Assembly: GCF_001653235.2 (NCBI RefSeq)
Contig: NC_035796.1
Coordinates: 992,001 to 1,056,000, forward strand
DNA: 64,000 nucleotides
Direction of reading: 5' to 3'
Source: Pochonia chlamydosporia 170
Lineage: Eukaryota > Ascomycota > Sordariomycetes > Hypocreales > Clavicipitaceae
Numbering within the stretch: position 1 is the stretch's first letter; the number at the start of each line of letters is the position of its first letter. This document shows positions 1-10,580 of the stretch, one piece after another. The notes beneath the pieces are model-generated. The model was given only the letters and a program-made list of their open reading frames with translations, searched no databases and had not been told where the DNA came from. The position numbers and the translations under genes were made by a program.

Positions 1-60
1 TCGTTCCATGACAACTAGCCCTTCTACAATCGTAAGTTACTAACGTCGTATACATTACAG

Positions 61-256
61 GATGTCCAAGGTCAGCGATACCTATAAATGGGATGAAATG
101 TGCGGACTTACCGTGGAAGATATGGACAACCTTCTCCTGTTCTACCCCGCAGACAAGGTTCCATCCATGGATATCTTGCTGGCCCTTCGAGGTGGAAACG
201 ACATGAAGAAGCTCGATGTGTTTGATGGCTCATTTGGATTTAGCGTGGGAGCATAG
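61..256 (+). CDS. 3' terminal exon of an unidentified gene (partial)
   Basis: An open frame of about 64 codons ends in TAG and is preceded by a clear intron 3' end: a branch-like ACTAAC at 38-43 and the acceptor ACAG ending at 60. The donor is probably left of the window, because the only GT in view would give an intron of about 29 nt, too short for fungi. The visible C-terminus (start KVSDTYKWDEMCGLT, end FDGSFGFSVGA) is acidic, soluble in character and carries no motif I recognise. No function is offered. The first base of the exon completes a codon begun upstream. Confidence 0.55.
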
Positions 257-1292
257 CATGGGAAAGTGCAGAGTTACTGGCGTTTTGCATCATTTGGTCC
301 ACCGGGTTTGGGTTACAATATAGAAATGGGACCATTGGATATCCAGAATGTAGTTGTTTCAGTATATGGACTGCAGATTTTGAATCTGTACTGATATCAA
401 AAATCACTTCTTTGACTAGTCATATCATATTCTTACAGCTAGTTAGTTGACTCACACAACAGAATCAGGTTTGGCGTGATGCCCTGTTCAAAACTAATGC
501 TCATAGTGTAAGTAGCAGTGAATGCGACCTGGTACTGAGTTTCTGTCGAGGGCATCGGTTTGAGTTCCGAAAATAATCTGCAACAGGCCCTCTGAAGGAG
601 TATTTTCTGCGAATTGCAAGCAGTATGAAGAAGGCGTCAAAGATGTGGGTAACTCATGGGAAAACCTGCAAGTTACGTATTCATTTTGCAATGAGATTTC
701 CTATCCTACATTTCCATTGGCCTTGGACTTCTTATGGACCAGAAAATTCTTTCAATTTATGCCTTCAAAGGCTCTTTGCAGTCTACAAATTGGCAGGTTG
801 GTGCAGACCTTTTCTGCTGGGGATAGCTCTCTGGCGTCAGTGGGGACTTCATGGGCTGAATCCTTGAAAGCTCAGCATGAATGTGGCCATTACCAGGGAA
901 ATGCAAGCCCCAGATCTAATTCAAAATTCCCCAATTAAGACGTGAGAAATAAATTTCCCTATATGACTTGCCTTCACCATATTAACGTTATTAGCACCTG
1001 TTGCGATTTCTCAATACAGTAGTGGGAACTTGTGAATAGTATCTGCCACCTCAAATCTTAGTCAGCAAAATGTTCACACTCTGGAAGAACATAAACAAGG
1101 CAACACCAAGCCCATTCAGAGATATCGATCAACCACACTTATTCCAATTGCAATTTTCACGAACCCCACCTGCCTTGATTTCCTTGACTTGAGAAGGTTT
1201 CTGTCGGCGCTGCGCATTTCCACGGCAAAGCTTAGGACGCGTCAAGCTCACGCGACCTCGGCATTCAATATCGCAGCAATCTCGAGGGCAGC
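257..1292. other. intergenic region
   Basis: No supported gene. The short frames present overlap one another on both strands and start or end without splice or start context. A single TGACTCA lies at 448-454 but is far from any recognised amino-acid biosynthesis gene on this side. The last 100 bases or so are the presumed promoter and leader of the fta1 gene. Confidence 0.6.
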
Positions 1293-2567
1293 ATGGCATC
1301 GAGACCTGGGCGATCTCGACATGATTCAACAGATGGTGACAGTGACGCCCCTGAAGAAGTTTTACCACCGTTTTTCAGCACCACTTTTTCCACGCACCGC
1401 GTATCGCCTCTGTACGTAGGGCGACAACAACTCGATACTTCACGTCTGGATCAGCTAGCTCATCGCCTTCGCGACACTCTGGTAGGAGATGTTGTGCGAG
1501 GCATTCAAATTGGCTTAGAGTCGACAGATACGCCAGCTGGACAAGTTGGAACATTGAGATCAGTCAAGATTCGCTGGTTTCACGCTCAGAGGCTGCTGGA
1601 TCGTGATCTCTACTTTACAGAACAAGATGGAGGAGCTGGGCTGACAGATGCTGTCATGCGACAATGGAACCGACTACCGGAGACACACAAAAGAGGTCTT
1701 TGGATTGAAATACGACACGAAAATGCGGCCTATGTCGCCCTTCTACTACCGGGACATCCAGGATCCGTCCGAGACAGGAGATCAGGAACCAACGGCTGGG
1801 CAATGCAATCTGATGGGAAATCACTGGAAACCAGAATTGACCAAGACCAATTCGTTCACTTGCCATTGCTGCTGTTAAGAATGCCACAGGCTCTCAAAGT
1901 TGTGATTGGCGATTGGATCTCAACAACATTTGACTGCCGAGTGAGCAAATTGAACTTGGGCACACGGACACTAGTGTCAGTTTGGGAAGATTGGATTAAG
2001 ACTGCAGGCTTGCCGGGAAAGGGTCCTGACTTCTCCGTGTCGTTGGCATTCAACGCACCGATAGCCAAGAAAGAGCGGTCTGGCGCACAAGAATCAGAAG
2101 AAGAAAGTGACCACGATGGTATGTCCACGGATCCAGGGCTTCGCGGCATGGACATTACCATCGCGCCGCAGGATCTTCGGCGGTTCTTTCGCCGCGGTGA
2201 GCAATCGGACGAATTGTATAGAAGCAACAGCTCGGGCCCTTGGGAGAACGATATGCGGGAACGTCGCAGGCTTGCCGGGGGAAACGCAGACGATGGTTGG
2301 GGGTGGCGGACAAGCCAGGAACCAGATGATCACCCATTCACCGAGGCGCTCGCTCGTTACCTTGACCACCACCTTGCACTCAACATGTTTCACCCCAGCG
2401 TACGAGTTGTGCAAATATCCTGCGGTGGTTTCATGCTTGCACAATCCCGTCTAAAGATTGTCAAGGTCGGTTCTGTGTCTGACGAACTTGCTCGAGCAGC
2501 ATGGGTCTTTGTGACACGGCTGGGAGAGAGGCTTCGTGGAGAACATCTGGTTGATCTCGGGTTATGA
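1293..2567 (+). CDS. fta1: Inner kinetochore Sim4-complex subunit Fta1 (CENP-L homologue)
   Basis: Single-exon gene of 424 codons. The N-terminal block with PPFFSTTFSTHRVSPLYVG (residues about 25-43), followed by an amphipathic RLDQLAHRLRDTLVGDVVRG segment, is the hallmark of the Fta1 family. Fta1 is the fungal CENP-L counterpart, which partners Mis15/CENP-N in the constitutive centromere network next to CENP-A chromatin. Central residues 265-345 are acidic and low-complexity (ESEEESDHDG, then a Gly/Asp-rich stretch). The C-terminus, HPSVRVVQISCGGFMLAQSR onwards, returns to an ordered beta-rich pattern. The ATG is the first in the frame. Length fits fungal Fta1 proteins. Identification rests on recall of the family N-terminus, not on a search. 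Confidence 0.8.
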   Translation: MASRPGRSRHDSTDGDSDAPEEVLPPFFSTTFSTHRVSPLYVGRQQLDTSRLDQLAHRLRDTLVGDVVRGIQIGLESTDTPAGQVGTLRSVKIRWFHAQRLLDRDLYFTEQDGGAGLTDAVMRQWNRLPETHKRGLWIEIRHENAAYVALLLPGHPGSVRDRRSGTNGWAMQSDGKSLETRIDQDQFVHLPLLLLRMPQALKVVIGDWISTTFDCRVSKLNLGTRTLVSVWEDWIKTAGLPGKGPDFSVSLAFNAPIAKKERSGAQESEEESDHDGMSTDPGLRGMDITIAPQDLRRFFRRGEQSDELYRSNSSGPWENDMRERRRLAGGNADDGWGWRTSQEPDDHPFTEALARYLDHHLALNMFHPSVRVVQISCGGFMLAQSRLKIVKVGSVSDELARAAWVFVTRLGERLRGEHLVDLGL

Positions 2568-3579
2568 GCACCCCAGCTTTGGAAGGTCCTCAAGGCTTCC
2601 ATCTCCAAAAAGCCAGGGCCATGTCACTGCATGGCACTCCATATTATTACGAGATGCTTGAACCGAAGCCCCACCGACATCGGCACATATCATATCATAT
2701 CGGACTGGACTGCACATATCGCATATCGCATGGCATGGCATGCGTTACGTGGTGGGTGCATGGCGGCCCGGCAAAACAAAAGCGCCCCCGCAAAGCCTCA
2801 ATTATTGTGTGAGACACTTGAGCCAACCACCATGCAAACGACCATCCAGAAGGGCAATGGCCCGTTATCGCTATCTCACGATAGTGCCATTGCACCTTGC
2901 TTTTTGGTCACGTTGAAAAGCCATCAGCTGACCACTTCAATTGGCTCTCTGACATCAAAATCCGCCATTTCACGGCTCGCCTCCAGCATTCAAGACGGAT
3001 GGACCGGGATCTTGGAGATCGATTGGCGTAATTGGCGCGCCAAAAATGGCGTTTTGTACTTATTAGTAACAGCGCTATAAGGGGACAAAACTTTGACTAA
3101 GAAGTTGTCCACAATAGCAAAAATCCCAACGGTAAACCCACTTTTGCCCGTACAAACTCTTTGCGACATTCGTCAGAATCATCACCGGCATGTATCGGCA
3201 TCCAGCGGACCTTGGAGGAAGGTGGTTACCAGACAGACATGGACCCCGCCACTGACCTCTTGCAGAGTTTTGATGTTTGCCTGCCATCCGAGACCCCGTG
3301 TTTTAAGGTTGTGTTCCTGACCTCTCAACAATTTGGAGGCTCGCTTTCGTTTCCATTTATATTTCTGTTGAACTCCTCCGTGTCGGCGGAAAACCATAGG
3401 AGTCGAGACTATTCCAGACGTACGACGGCATCTTGTTTGCGATAGATCATCGAGATTCTGCCAGTCGAAGATATCAAACATCTACTCTGAACGCAAGAGA
3501 AGAGAAGGACAAGAAGGAAACTAGGTGCAACTACGATTCAGAGCCTAATTCACCCCCTCTCGCGCCACCAACCGCAGAT
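2568..3579. other. intergenic region with short AT/GC mini-repeats
   Basis: No supported gene. It holds CATAT x3 at 2686-2700 and CATATCG-type and GCATG-type short repeats at about 2712-2744. A perfect 12-bp palindrome TTGGCGCGCCAA lies at 3032-3043. The open frame that runs into the next gene from 3433 has only a TTG at its head, so it is treated as leader. Confidence 0.6.
3032..3043. promoter_or_regulatory. 12-bp palindrome TTGGCGCGCCAA (E2F/MBF-like core)
   Basis: A perfect inverted repeat in the intergenic region, 537 bp upstream of the threonine-aldolase-like ATG and 465 bp past the fta1 stop. With its A/T flanks it offers TTTGGCGC on the minus strand, which resembles the E2F consensus. 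Function is inferred from motif resemblance only. Confidence 0.3.
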
Positions 3580-4641
3580 ATGCCTGATGTAACTCACCCC
3601 ATCAAGGAGAAGTATAGCTTCTTGGACGATTACAGTGAAGGGGCGCATCCACAGCTTCTAGAAGCACTCATTACCAGCAATCATACACAAGAAACGGGCT
3701 ACGGCAATGACAGATACTCTGCCGAGGCGAAGCGAAACATTCGTGCTCACCTAGGACGTGATGATGTTGGTGTCTTCTTCGTCCCTAGTGGCACATCAGC
3801 CAATGCCATCTCCATTGCGGCATGCCTTCGACCGCACGAAGCTGTTATCGCCGCCAGCTCTGGCCACATCGTTACGAGAGAGACTGGTGCTGTGGAAGCC
3901 AGCGGCCACAAGATTATCAATGTGCCTCCTACGAACGGCAAGCTGACTCCCGAGACAATCACCAAGGCCCTGGACGACAATTGGCATTTTCCACACATGG
4001 CCAAGCCTCGATTGGTTTACATTTCAAACGCCACTGAAGTCGGAACTGTCTACTCCAAAGAGGAACTATCCGCCATCAAGACACTTTGCGAAATAAAGGG
4101 ACTCTTGCTCTTCATGGACGGCGCCCGTATTGGTGCCGCTCTCACCTCAACAAAGAACGATATGACTCTTGCCGATATTTTGGAGCTAACTGACATCTTC
4201 TGGATCGGTGGTACCAAAAACGGAGCATTGCTCGGCGAAGCTGTCATCGTCAAGCACCCTGGGTTGGCGGAGGACTTCGAGTTCTACATTAAGCAACACG
4301 GGTCCCTTCTGGCGAAAAGCCGCATCATGGGCGTTGAGTTTGCGGAGCTCTTCCGTGATAATCTGTACTACGATCTCGCTCGACGGGCAAACGGCGCAGC
4401 GGAGAAGCTGTCACGGTGCATCGTGGGTGCTGGGTATGCGTTGCGTGCTGAGACGGAGACCAACCAGGTTTTCGCCATTCTCCCCACAGATCTTGTGCAG
4501 GAGCTGCAGAAGGACTTTACCTTTTACGTCTGGGAAAAGTGCGGAGAGGACTGGGCAGTGGTGCGGCTACTCACCACCTGGGCCACGGACGTTGGGCAGC
4601 TAGAGAAGTTCAACCAGACGGTTCTGAGCTGGGCTCAGTAA
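3580..4641 (+). CDS. Threonine-aldolase / beta-eliminating-lyase family PLP enzyme
   Basis: A single-exon 353-residue fold-type I PLP enzyme. The family predicts aldol cleavage of L-threonine or allo-threonine to glycine and acetaldehyde, or a related beta-elimination, in the cytosol. Sequence support: the N-terminal SFLDDYSEGAHPQLLEAL block; a substrate loop GYGNDRYSAEA; the PLP-phosphate loop FVPSGTSANA; the stacking His of SSGHI; the Asp of LFMDGAR (D180), which should pair with the pyridine nitrogen; and the Schiff-base Lys in GGTKNG (K213). All catalytic positions appear intact. The frame is open upstream to 3433, but only a TTG is there, so the first ATG at 3580 was chosen. Substrate specificity cannot be told from sequence. 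Confidence 0.88.
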   Translation: MPDVTHPIKEKYSFLDDYSEGAHPQLLEALITSNHTQETGYGNDRYSAEAKRNIRAHLGRDDVGVFFVPSGTSANAISIAACLRPHEAVIAASSGHIVTRETGAVEASGHKIINVPPTNGKLTPETITKALDDNWHFPHMAKPRLVYISNATEVGTVYSKEELSAIKTLCEIKGLLLFMDGARIGAALTSTKNDMTLADILELTDIFWIGGTKNGALLGEAVIVKHPGLAEDFEFYIKQHGSLLAKSRIMGVEFAELFRDNLYYDLARRANGAAEKLSRCIVGAGYALRAETETNQVFAILPTDLVQELQKDFTFYVWEKCGEDWAVVRLLTTWATDVGQLEKFNQTVLSWAQ

Positions 4642-5432
4642 TGACGGTTCTGGTTATACATGGCGTTGACGTGTGCATTTAAAAATTATGACGAATATGG
4701 GCTGCATTGTTGCCAAGGTCCTATTGGGACAATAATGACATTATCAATAGATTAATATGGCTGCGTTTGATTTGTTTTGAGGGGTAAATACAAGGTTTTG
4801 TTTACATCACCACTTTTTGGCTAGTGTTATTGATGATGATGTGATGTTTTCACTAGAGGTGTAAGTGCATAGCTCTTGGATTGGTCCAAGCTGCATGCTA
4901 CTAAAAATACCAGACGCCAATTTGCTTGGATTGTGTGCAGGTTCATCGTGTCAAGAAGCTTGGACAGACCAATAATGCTCCCATGGGCACCAATCGGTTT
5001 CGGTAGGAATCCCATTCGCGGGTGGAGGTGTACACAATTTGGCCTGTCATGGTGCCTGATGGTCCAATCTCCACATTCAATGTTGTCAGTGAAATAGATG
5101 AAGCACTTGGGTACTCTGTAGTACCTCAATAGGCATACCTGATAGACTTGGCTGTGCAGATCCGTTTCTGGCGTGGACCCTGAGCTGGCGCTGCTTTAAC
5201 TTGAGTACAAGGTGATCTGGGGGTGAGCCAGGGTCATTAAAGCCATCATACAAGCTGAGTGTGCTTGGGTGTTGACTCATCCGGTACCGGCCCCCAACGT
5301 GACTGTCCACACAGGCATGGAGCTCCACTCTACTTCAATGTTTGGAGCAAAAATTAACCACAATGCCAACCAAGTTGATTCTTTGCAATTATTGAACTCA
5401 ACCCGGGCAGATACGAACGCAGTCAGCACATC
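4642..5432. other. intergenic region, argininosuccinate lyase promoter
   Basis: No gene seen. It contains the 3' end of the aldolase-like gene and, near its right end, the TGACTCA element annotated separately. The open frame crossing 5269-5432 is the accidental upstream extension of the lyase second-exon frame. Confidence 0.6.
5273..5279 (+). promoter_or_regulatory. Gcn4/CPC1-type element TGACTCA
   Basis: A perfect palindromic bZIP site lies 154 bp upstream of the argininosuccinate lyase ATG. In fungi this is the binding site of the cross-pathway (general amino-acid) control activator, and arginine-biosynthesis genes are classical targets. The site is seen directly; its use is inferred from position and target identity. 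Confidence 0.7.
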
Positions 5433-6937
5433 ATGGCATCTGGAAAGACACCTGCAGAAAACATGCTTTGGGGTGGACGCTTCACAGGTTGGTTCTTCAT
5501 GGAAGTTCAAGTGCAATTGCAATTGTGCTGACCCCAGAATGACAGGCGGCCTCGATCCCCTCATGCTCAAATACAATGCGAGTATTCTGTACGACAAGCT
5601 CCTGTATAAGGAAGATATCCTCGGCAGTATTGCGTTTGCACGCGCCAACGCCAAGTCTGGCATCCTATCCAACAACGAGTTCACCGAAATCGAGAGAGGT
5701 CTCCGAGAGGTTCAGAAGGAGTGGGAGACAGATACCTTTGTTATCATGCCCAATGATGAAGATATTCATACTGCCAATGAGCGCCGGCTCAGTGAGATAA
5801 TTGGCAAGGACATCGCTGGCAAACTACATACGGGTCGCAGTCGCAACGAGCAGGTTGTCTGTGATATGCGTCTGTGGCTTCGCAACCAGATCCAGGAGAT
5901 TGAGAGCCACCTGGTTGCCTTCATTAAGGTTATTGCCGCCCGCGCTGAGGCCGAGGTGTAAGTCTGATTATCCTCCAAAATCTAGTAAACCTCCTGACAT
6001 TGATAGCGGAATTATCATGCCTGGATATACCCACCTCCAGCGTGCCATGCCGGTTTTGTGGTCGCAGCATCTGTTATCATACGGCTTTTACTTTGCGAGC
6101 GATCTAGAGCGGCTGCGCGAGGCTTCAAAGCGTGTGAATAAGAGCCCGCTTGGTTGTGGTGCTCTCGCTGGCAATGGCTTTAATATTGATCGCGATATGA
6201 TGGCTGAGGAGCTGGGCTTTGAGGGCCTTCTATGGAACTCCATGAATGCTGTTGGTGATAGAGACTTCGTCACTGAATTTCTGCAATGGGGTAGTATGTT
6301 CATGCAACATATTTCTCGATGGGCCGAGGATCTTATTCTGTATTCCTCTCAAGAGTTCAGTTTTATTTCTGTTGCTGATGCCTACTCCACGGGAAGTTCT
6401 TTAATGCCGCACAAGAAGAACCCAGATGGCCTAGAATTGTTGCGAGGAAAAGCCGGTCGAGCATTTGGCCATATGGCTGGCCTTATGATGACCCAGAAGG
6501 GCCTACCCAGTACATATCAAAAGGACTTGCAGGAAAGTTGGGAACCCATGTTAGATCATGTGAAGACTATCTCTGATAGTCTTCAGATCGCAAATGGTGT
6601 CCTCGCCACCCTTACTGTTAAGCCAGAGCAGATGAGGGCTGCCCTGGATCCATTTATGCTGGCTACTGATCTTGCTGATTATCTCGTACGAAAGGGTGTC
6701 CCATTTCGTGAGACGCACCATATCTCTGGGCGATGTGTGGCTAAGAGCGAGGAGCTAGGTATCCCGATGAACGAGCTCTCACTGGAGCAACTACAGGCTA
6801 TTGATAGCCGGTTTGGGGAGGATGTTTCGGAGACGTTTGACTACGAGAAGAGTGTCGAGATGAGATCAGCCAAGGGTGGTACTAGTCGGGCACGTGTCCT
6901 GGAGCAGGTCAAGGTTCTCAAGGGTATGCTGGCTTAG
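5433..6937 (+). CDS. arg4: Argininosuccinate lyase
   Basis: It cleaves argininosuccinate to arginine and fumarate, the last step of arginine synthesis. Three exons were deduced: 5433-5487, 5546-5957 and 6007-6937, with introns of 58 and 49 nt. Joined, they give 465 residues, the usual family length. Key blocks: [13 protein letters not shown] at the N-terminus; [35 protein letters not shown] right after the second intron; and the fumarase/lyase signature [11 protein letters not shown], whose serine is the catalytic base of the superfamily. The start gives [15 protein letters not shown], matching the family N-terminus. A TGACTCA element 154 bp upstream suggests cross-pathway control. No defect seen. 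Confidence 0.95.
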
Positions 6938-8273
6938 AGAGGTTTGATGCAGAGAGGTTTGATAGCTTAGAGCATCCCGTCCCAGGGCCAGGCATCCTAC
7001 ATATACCCAATTTTAAGGTGCGGCAGTGCCCCTCGGCGGCTATTTTTGGCGAACATTGGAAGAGCCTAATCAGTTCTAGACTGTCAGGTCCAGCTGATTT
7101 GACATATATTCGAGAAGATTTGAAGATTGGGGCTTCGAGTCCTCAGTATACATTCTTCCCGAGATAAATACCAGACATCATGCAAACTGTGCCCGCCACT
7201 TCAGTCCCTCAGCCGGCCCTCTGCCCCTCGCCCCTGGGGCGGCCGCCTGGATCTTGAACCATGGCGAAGGTCGCATGAAGTTGAAGTACAGTGCAAATTC
7301 AAAGTCGTATTGGTAGTAGGGCGATGGGCTTGCAAGTCGCCCGTCGGAGGGGCGGGAAGTTAAGGTGATTTAAGGTGATGCTCAATGAGCAAGGGTGTCC
7401 CTGCATTACTAGCGAAGATACGGTAACTTTGCCACAGCGAATTCATAAATGAGGCAAAATTATCGCAGTATTGAATATGGTGCTATCTTTTTGTGGAAGA
7501 GTGTATTAATATGCGAACATGTTGCTGTGCGACACCTTGGAGGTTTGTTCCACCATTGAGCTCAGTCCATCTTTACTTCTTTGACCATAGAGCGACGATT
7601 CGTTATCAACCTACATTCTCGTTTGTTCCTTCGTGTACTACGTCGCCTTTCGCAGTTTGTTCTTCTTGGCTCTTCACCGGTCATAAAGAGTGAATGACCA
7701 TTCGTGACCACATTCAGACGGACGATATTACGTTACGCATGTTCCCGCGCAGATGTAAGAAACAAAAACTGGTGGCGTGTAGCTTGCGGCGAGAATTTCC
7801 CCGCAAGACAACAAAGATATATACAATGAGTTTATATGCGAATAAAGACTGTAAACTGCCGGGGCTTTGTTGAGCAAATGTTTCTAAAATATTGTTCACT
7901 GGTTCACAACCTCAAAGCGCGACGATATTGCACGGAGTGCTATCGTGTGCTCGTTCCCCTTCCCATTCCGCATTCTCCTAGTATCCGTGTTCATTCTTTG
8001 CTTAAGCTGTATCGTCTTTCATTCTTGTAACCCTGTTTCTATCATTCATTGACATTTAACAACGAGAATGCCGCGTGGAGGTTTGCTACCAGCACCGCCT
8101 ACGATTATAAAACGGCAGTGAATTCTCCATCGTAGATATCACACCAACTCACTCTATCCATCAAATTCCGCAAAACAAGCTTATAGCCGGTCTCAAGCTC
8201 AGCAAGGATACACCAACTACTTACCATACCTACCACCAATCAACTGCCACAAGCAAACCGAAACTCAGTGAAC
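6938..8273. other. intergenic region
   Basis: No supported gene; the frames are short and inconsistent. The distal 250 bases are C/T/A-rich, hold a TATA box at 8106-8112 and form the promoter and leader of the secreted-protein gene. Confidence 0.6.
8106..8112 (+). promoter_or_regulatory. TATA box (TATAAAA)
   Basis: It lies 161 bp upstream of the ATG of the small secreted duplicated protein, followed by an unstructured A/C-rich leader. Assigned by position and consensus only. Confidence 0.45.
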
Positions 8274-8819
8274 ATGCGCCCAATTCTTCTGCTCGCACCA
8301 GTTCTCGCCCTCGCTGCTCCTTCGATTGCACCTACAGCGCAGCATCCTCGGGATGTCGATGCGTCCATAAACGCGACGGTCGACCCCGGTCATGCCGAGT
8401 CTCAGAATGCGGGAGACGAGGTAAACCGCAATTACGAGCGACAAAACGGCGAGTACACGGCCACAACAACTGAAGCGCCGTGGGAGGAGAGAATGGCGGG
8501 TGTGAAAAGTAAATGTGAAGAGTCCAAAAGTTGCGGGGGCATTTGCAAGGAGCTCAATCCAGGAAGATGCGGGAAGAAGGTTCGTGCTGTCGATACCTCC
8601 ATAAAGGCAACGGTCGACCCCGGCCAGTCCCGGAATGCGGGAGACGAGGTAAACCATAACTACGAGCGACAGAGTGATCCGTACGGCAAGGACAGGCCCA
8701 TAGCAAGTACCGCACCGTGGGAGGAGAGAGTGGAGGGTTGGAAGAAGCAATGTGAACAATACAAACTTTGCACGGGCATGTGCAAGGAGTTCAATCCAGA
8801 GAGATGCAAGGACTACTGA
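8274..8819 (+). CDS. Small secreted protein built of two tandem Cys-containing repeats
   Basis: An intron-less protein of 181 residues. It opens with a signal peptide (MRPILLLAPVLALAAPS). The rest is a direct internal duplication: repeat 1 at residues 27-101 and repeat 2 at 104-180, each with the order ATVDPG...NAGDEVN-NYERQ...APWEER...C-x5-C-x3-C-x7-C. The cysteines are C81, C87, C91, C99 and C160, C166, C170, C178, and no others occur, so each unit can make two disulphides. A Lys/Arg pair lies between the repeats. I do not recognise the family; size, secretion signal and paired cysteines resemble a small secreted (effector-like) protein, which is inference. The preceding GTG at 8268 is not expected to start translation. 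Confidence 0.75.
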   Translation: MRPILLLAPVLALAAPSIAPTAQHPRDVDASINATVDPGHAESQNAGDEVNRNYERQNGEYTATTTEAPWEERMAGVKSKCEESKSCGGICKELNPGRCGKKVRAVDTSIKATVDPGQSRNAGDEVNHNYERQSDPYGKDRPIASTAPWEERVEGWKKQCEQYKLCTGMCKEFNPERCKDY

Positions 8820-9780
8820 CAATGGCCACGGCTCAATGTCGTAAATCAGCGGCCTGGGAGTGTCAACGACGAGGATGGGGGTGTGAGCGCTGCTAGGGAA
8901 CGGCGTGTCATGGGGCAGCGATTTGCTCTTTGGGTCGTGGTGTTGAGGATGTTTGTTTTTTTGAGTCTTCTTTAGTTGGGGTTACAGTTTGGGGATATTT
9001 GTTTTGGAGTACAGGGTTCATCTGCATTTTATGGTAGGAGGGGCATCGTGGTACAGATTGGTTGATAAATAAGGTACGGGTACAATGGGGACAGACTAAT
9101 TATGGTCTGGTGCTGTGATATCTATCTTGAAGGAGTGGAAGGTAGTTGATCTTAGTGTAGAGACTTGCATGACATCAACTCGCAATGAATGTTCTCAGCT
9201 TCAAGCCTGCGGCCATGCACACTTATTAAAGTTCTTTGCCACGATTCTCGTATCATAAATTCTAATTCTGCTCCATTGTGTCCTGTAAACTAACCAAAAA
9301 CAAATGGGCTGTATTCAGCGTGGCGACATCTATCATCACTGCGAGGAAAGACAACTCGACTTACAGCCTCACTTGACGATCCCGGGCTGCACGACCCAAG
9401 TAGTGGCTTAGCACAATTGGCATCGAACCATTGGTGGTGTTGACCGTTTGGCGCGCATCCTTGCCCAGTCCAGAATGCTGTGCTTATTCCGTACAGGCTT
9501 GGCATGAAAATAAAGTCATTTTATTGAGCCTTACGGGGTCCCTTGTGGGTGAGATGATGTGTGGCTGGGCGGGATTGTGACGTCAGGCCAATGATGGGCG
9601 ATGCCAAGAAAGGAAGCAGTCAATATTGATGCTGATTCCGCTCCAACAAGTATTGCATGAATTTATTGAAACATTTCGCCTTTCCATTTCATATCCCTAT
9701 TGAGCTCATTCTTGTTTCACCTCCATGGCAGTATCACAAACATCACCACATTGAAGATAACCCGTCAACTGGTACGCAAA
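8820..9780. other. intergenic region
   Basis: Nothing coding is supported. The left part is G/T-rich trailer sequence of the secreted-protein gene; the right 100 bases lead into the next ATG. No repeats or structured elements were noticed. Confidence 0.55.
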
Positions 9781-10580
9781 ATGGCATCAAACCCGCCCTC
9801 ATACGACACAGTAACCAGCCATCAACCAAATGACCATCTCGCCGGTACAGAACGCTACACACTCATCCTTGACGGCTGCACAATCTACCCCTCCGAACCA
9901 CCCTCACGAATTCTGTACGAAATCAGTAATCCGCCCTGTAACGCAAGCACAGCCGTCTACGGCGTCCAAAAGGTACGCTACCGACTCTCAGACCACGACG
10001 GCGAAGGCAAGTTGAGGTCTCGTCTCGATCACATCTACGATTTCCAAAATGAGTTCTTTTACTCCCTCAGACACATCCGTGCTCCCGTGAAACTGCAGGG
10101 TAAAACCAGCAGCAAGAGGAGTTACAAAGAAGTCAAGTTGTCGAGTGGTGTAAGCGGGTGGTCAACCTGTTCTGCAGAGGGGTACTTCAAAGCCGAAATA
10201 CCATTTGGCGATAGACTCAAAAAGGATGCCCAGATTCAATGGAAGAATAAGGATGGCGTCGTGGTTGCGCTGGAACACAGATTGAAGAGAGACGATAAAG
10301 GCGAGGTAGACCTTTTACCGAGGTTGGATGTGAAGGAGGTGCTGGAAGAGAAGGATATGGATTTACTTGTGAGTTGTTGGGCAGCGAGACTGTGGAAGGA
10401 GGCGGAGGGGGATTTGAAAGAGCCGATGACCTGGGAGGATTGTAAGTTTTATTGCCCATGTCGAATATGAAGTCGTCGCTAACGGATGGTGCAGTTAAGC
10501 GGATTGCGAGTCAGAAGAGAAAGTTTGGCAAGACGCCGATGCTGGGTAGCGGTGCTTTGGGGGTTGCTGGAGCATTTTGA
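9781..10580 (+). CDS. Hypothetical protein, possible tubby-C/LURP-one-like fold
   Basis: Two exons, 9781-10441 and 10495-10580 (53-nt intron with GTAAGT donor, GCTAAC branch and GTGCAG acceptor), encode 248 residues. The N-terminus is Pro/Ser-rich (NPPSYDTVTSHQPN). From residue about 25 there is a run of beta-strand-like segments: RYTLILDGCTIYPSEPPSRILYEIS, then VYGVQKVRYRLS, HIYDFQNEFFYSLRH and GWSTCSAEGYFKAEIPFGDRLKKDAQIQWKNK. This pattern resembles fungal proteins of the tubby C-terminal-like / LURP-one superfamily, but I am not certain. The C-terminal exon ends in a basic then Gly-rich tail (KRKFGKTPMLGSGALG). No signal peptide or membrane span. Cytoplasmic location inferred. Confidence 0.65.

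Noticed and set aside
32..60. Complete 29-nt intron (GTAAGT to ACAG) at the window start
   Set aside because: Too short for a fungal spliceosomal intron; the true donor is probably left of the window.
3433..3579. N-terminal extension of the threonine-aldolase-like protein
   Set aside because: Begins with TTG, composition unlike the enzyme family; family N-terminus starts at the ATG at 3580.
8265..8822. 185-codon minus-strand frame exactly covering the small secreted protein gene
   Set aside because: The plus frame has a signal peptide, paired cysteines and an internal protein-level duplication; the minus frame is its shadow.
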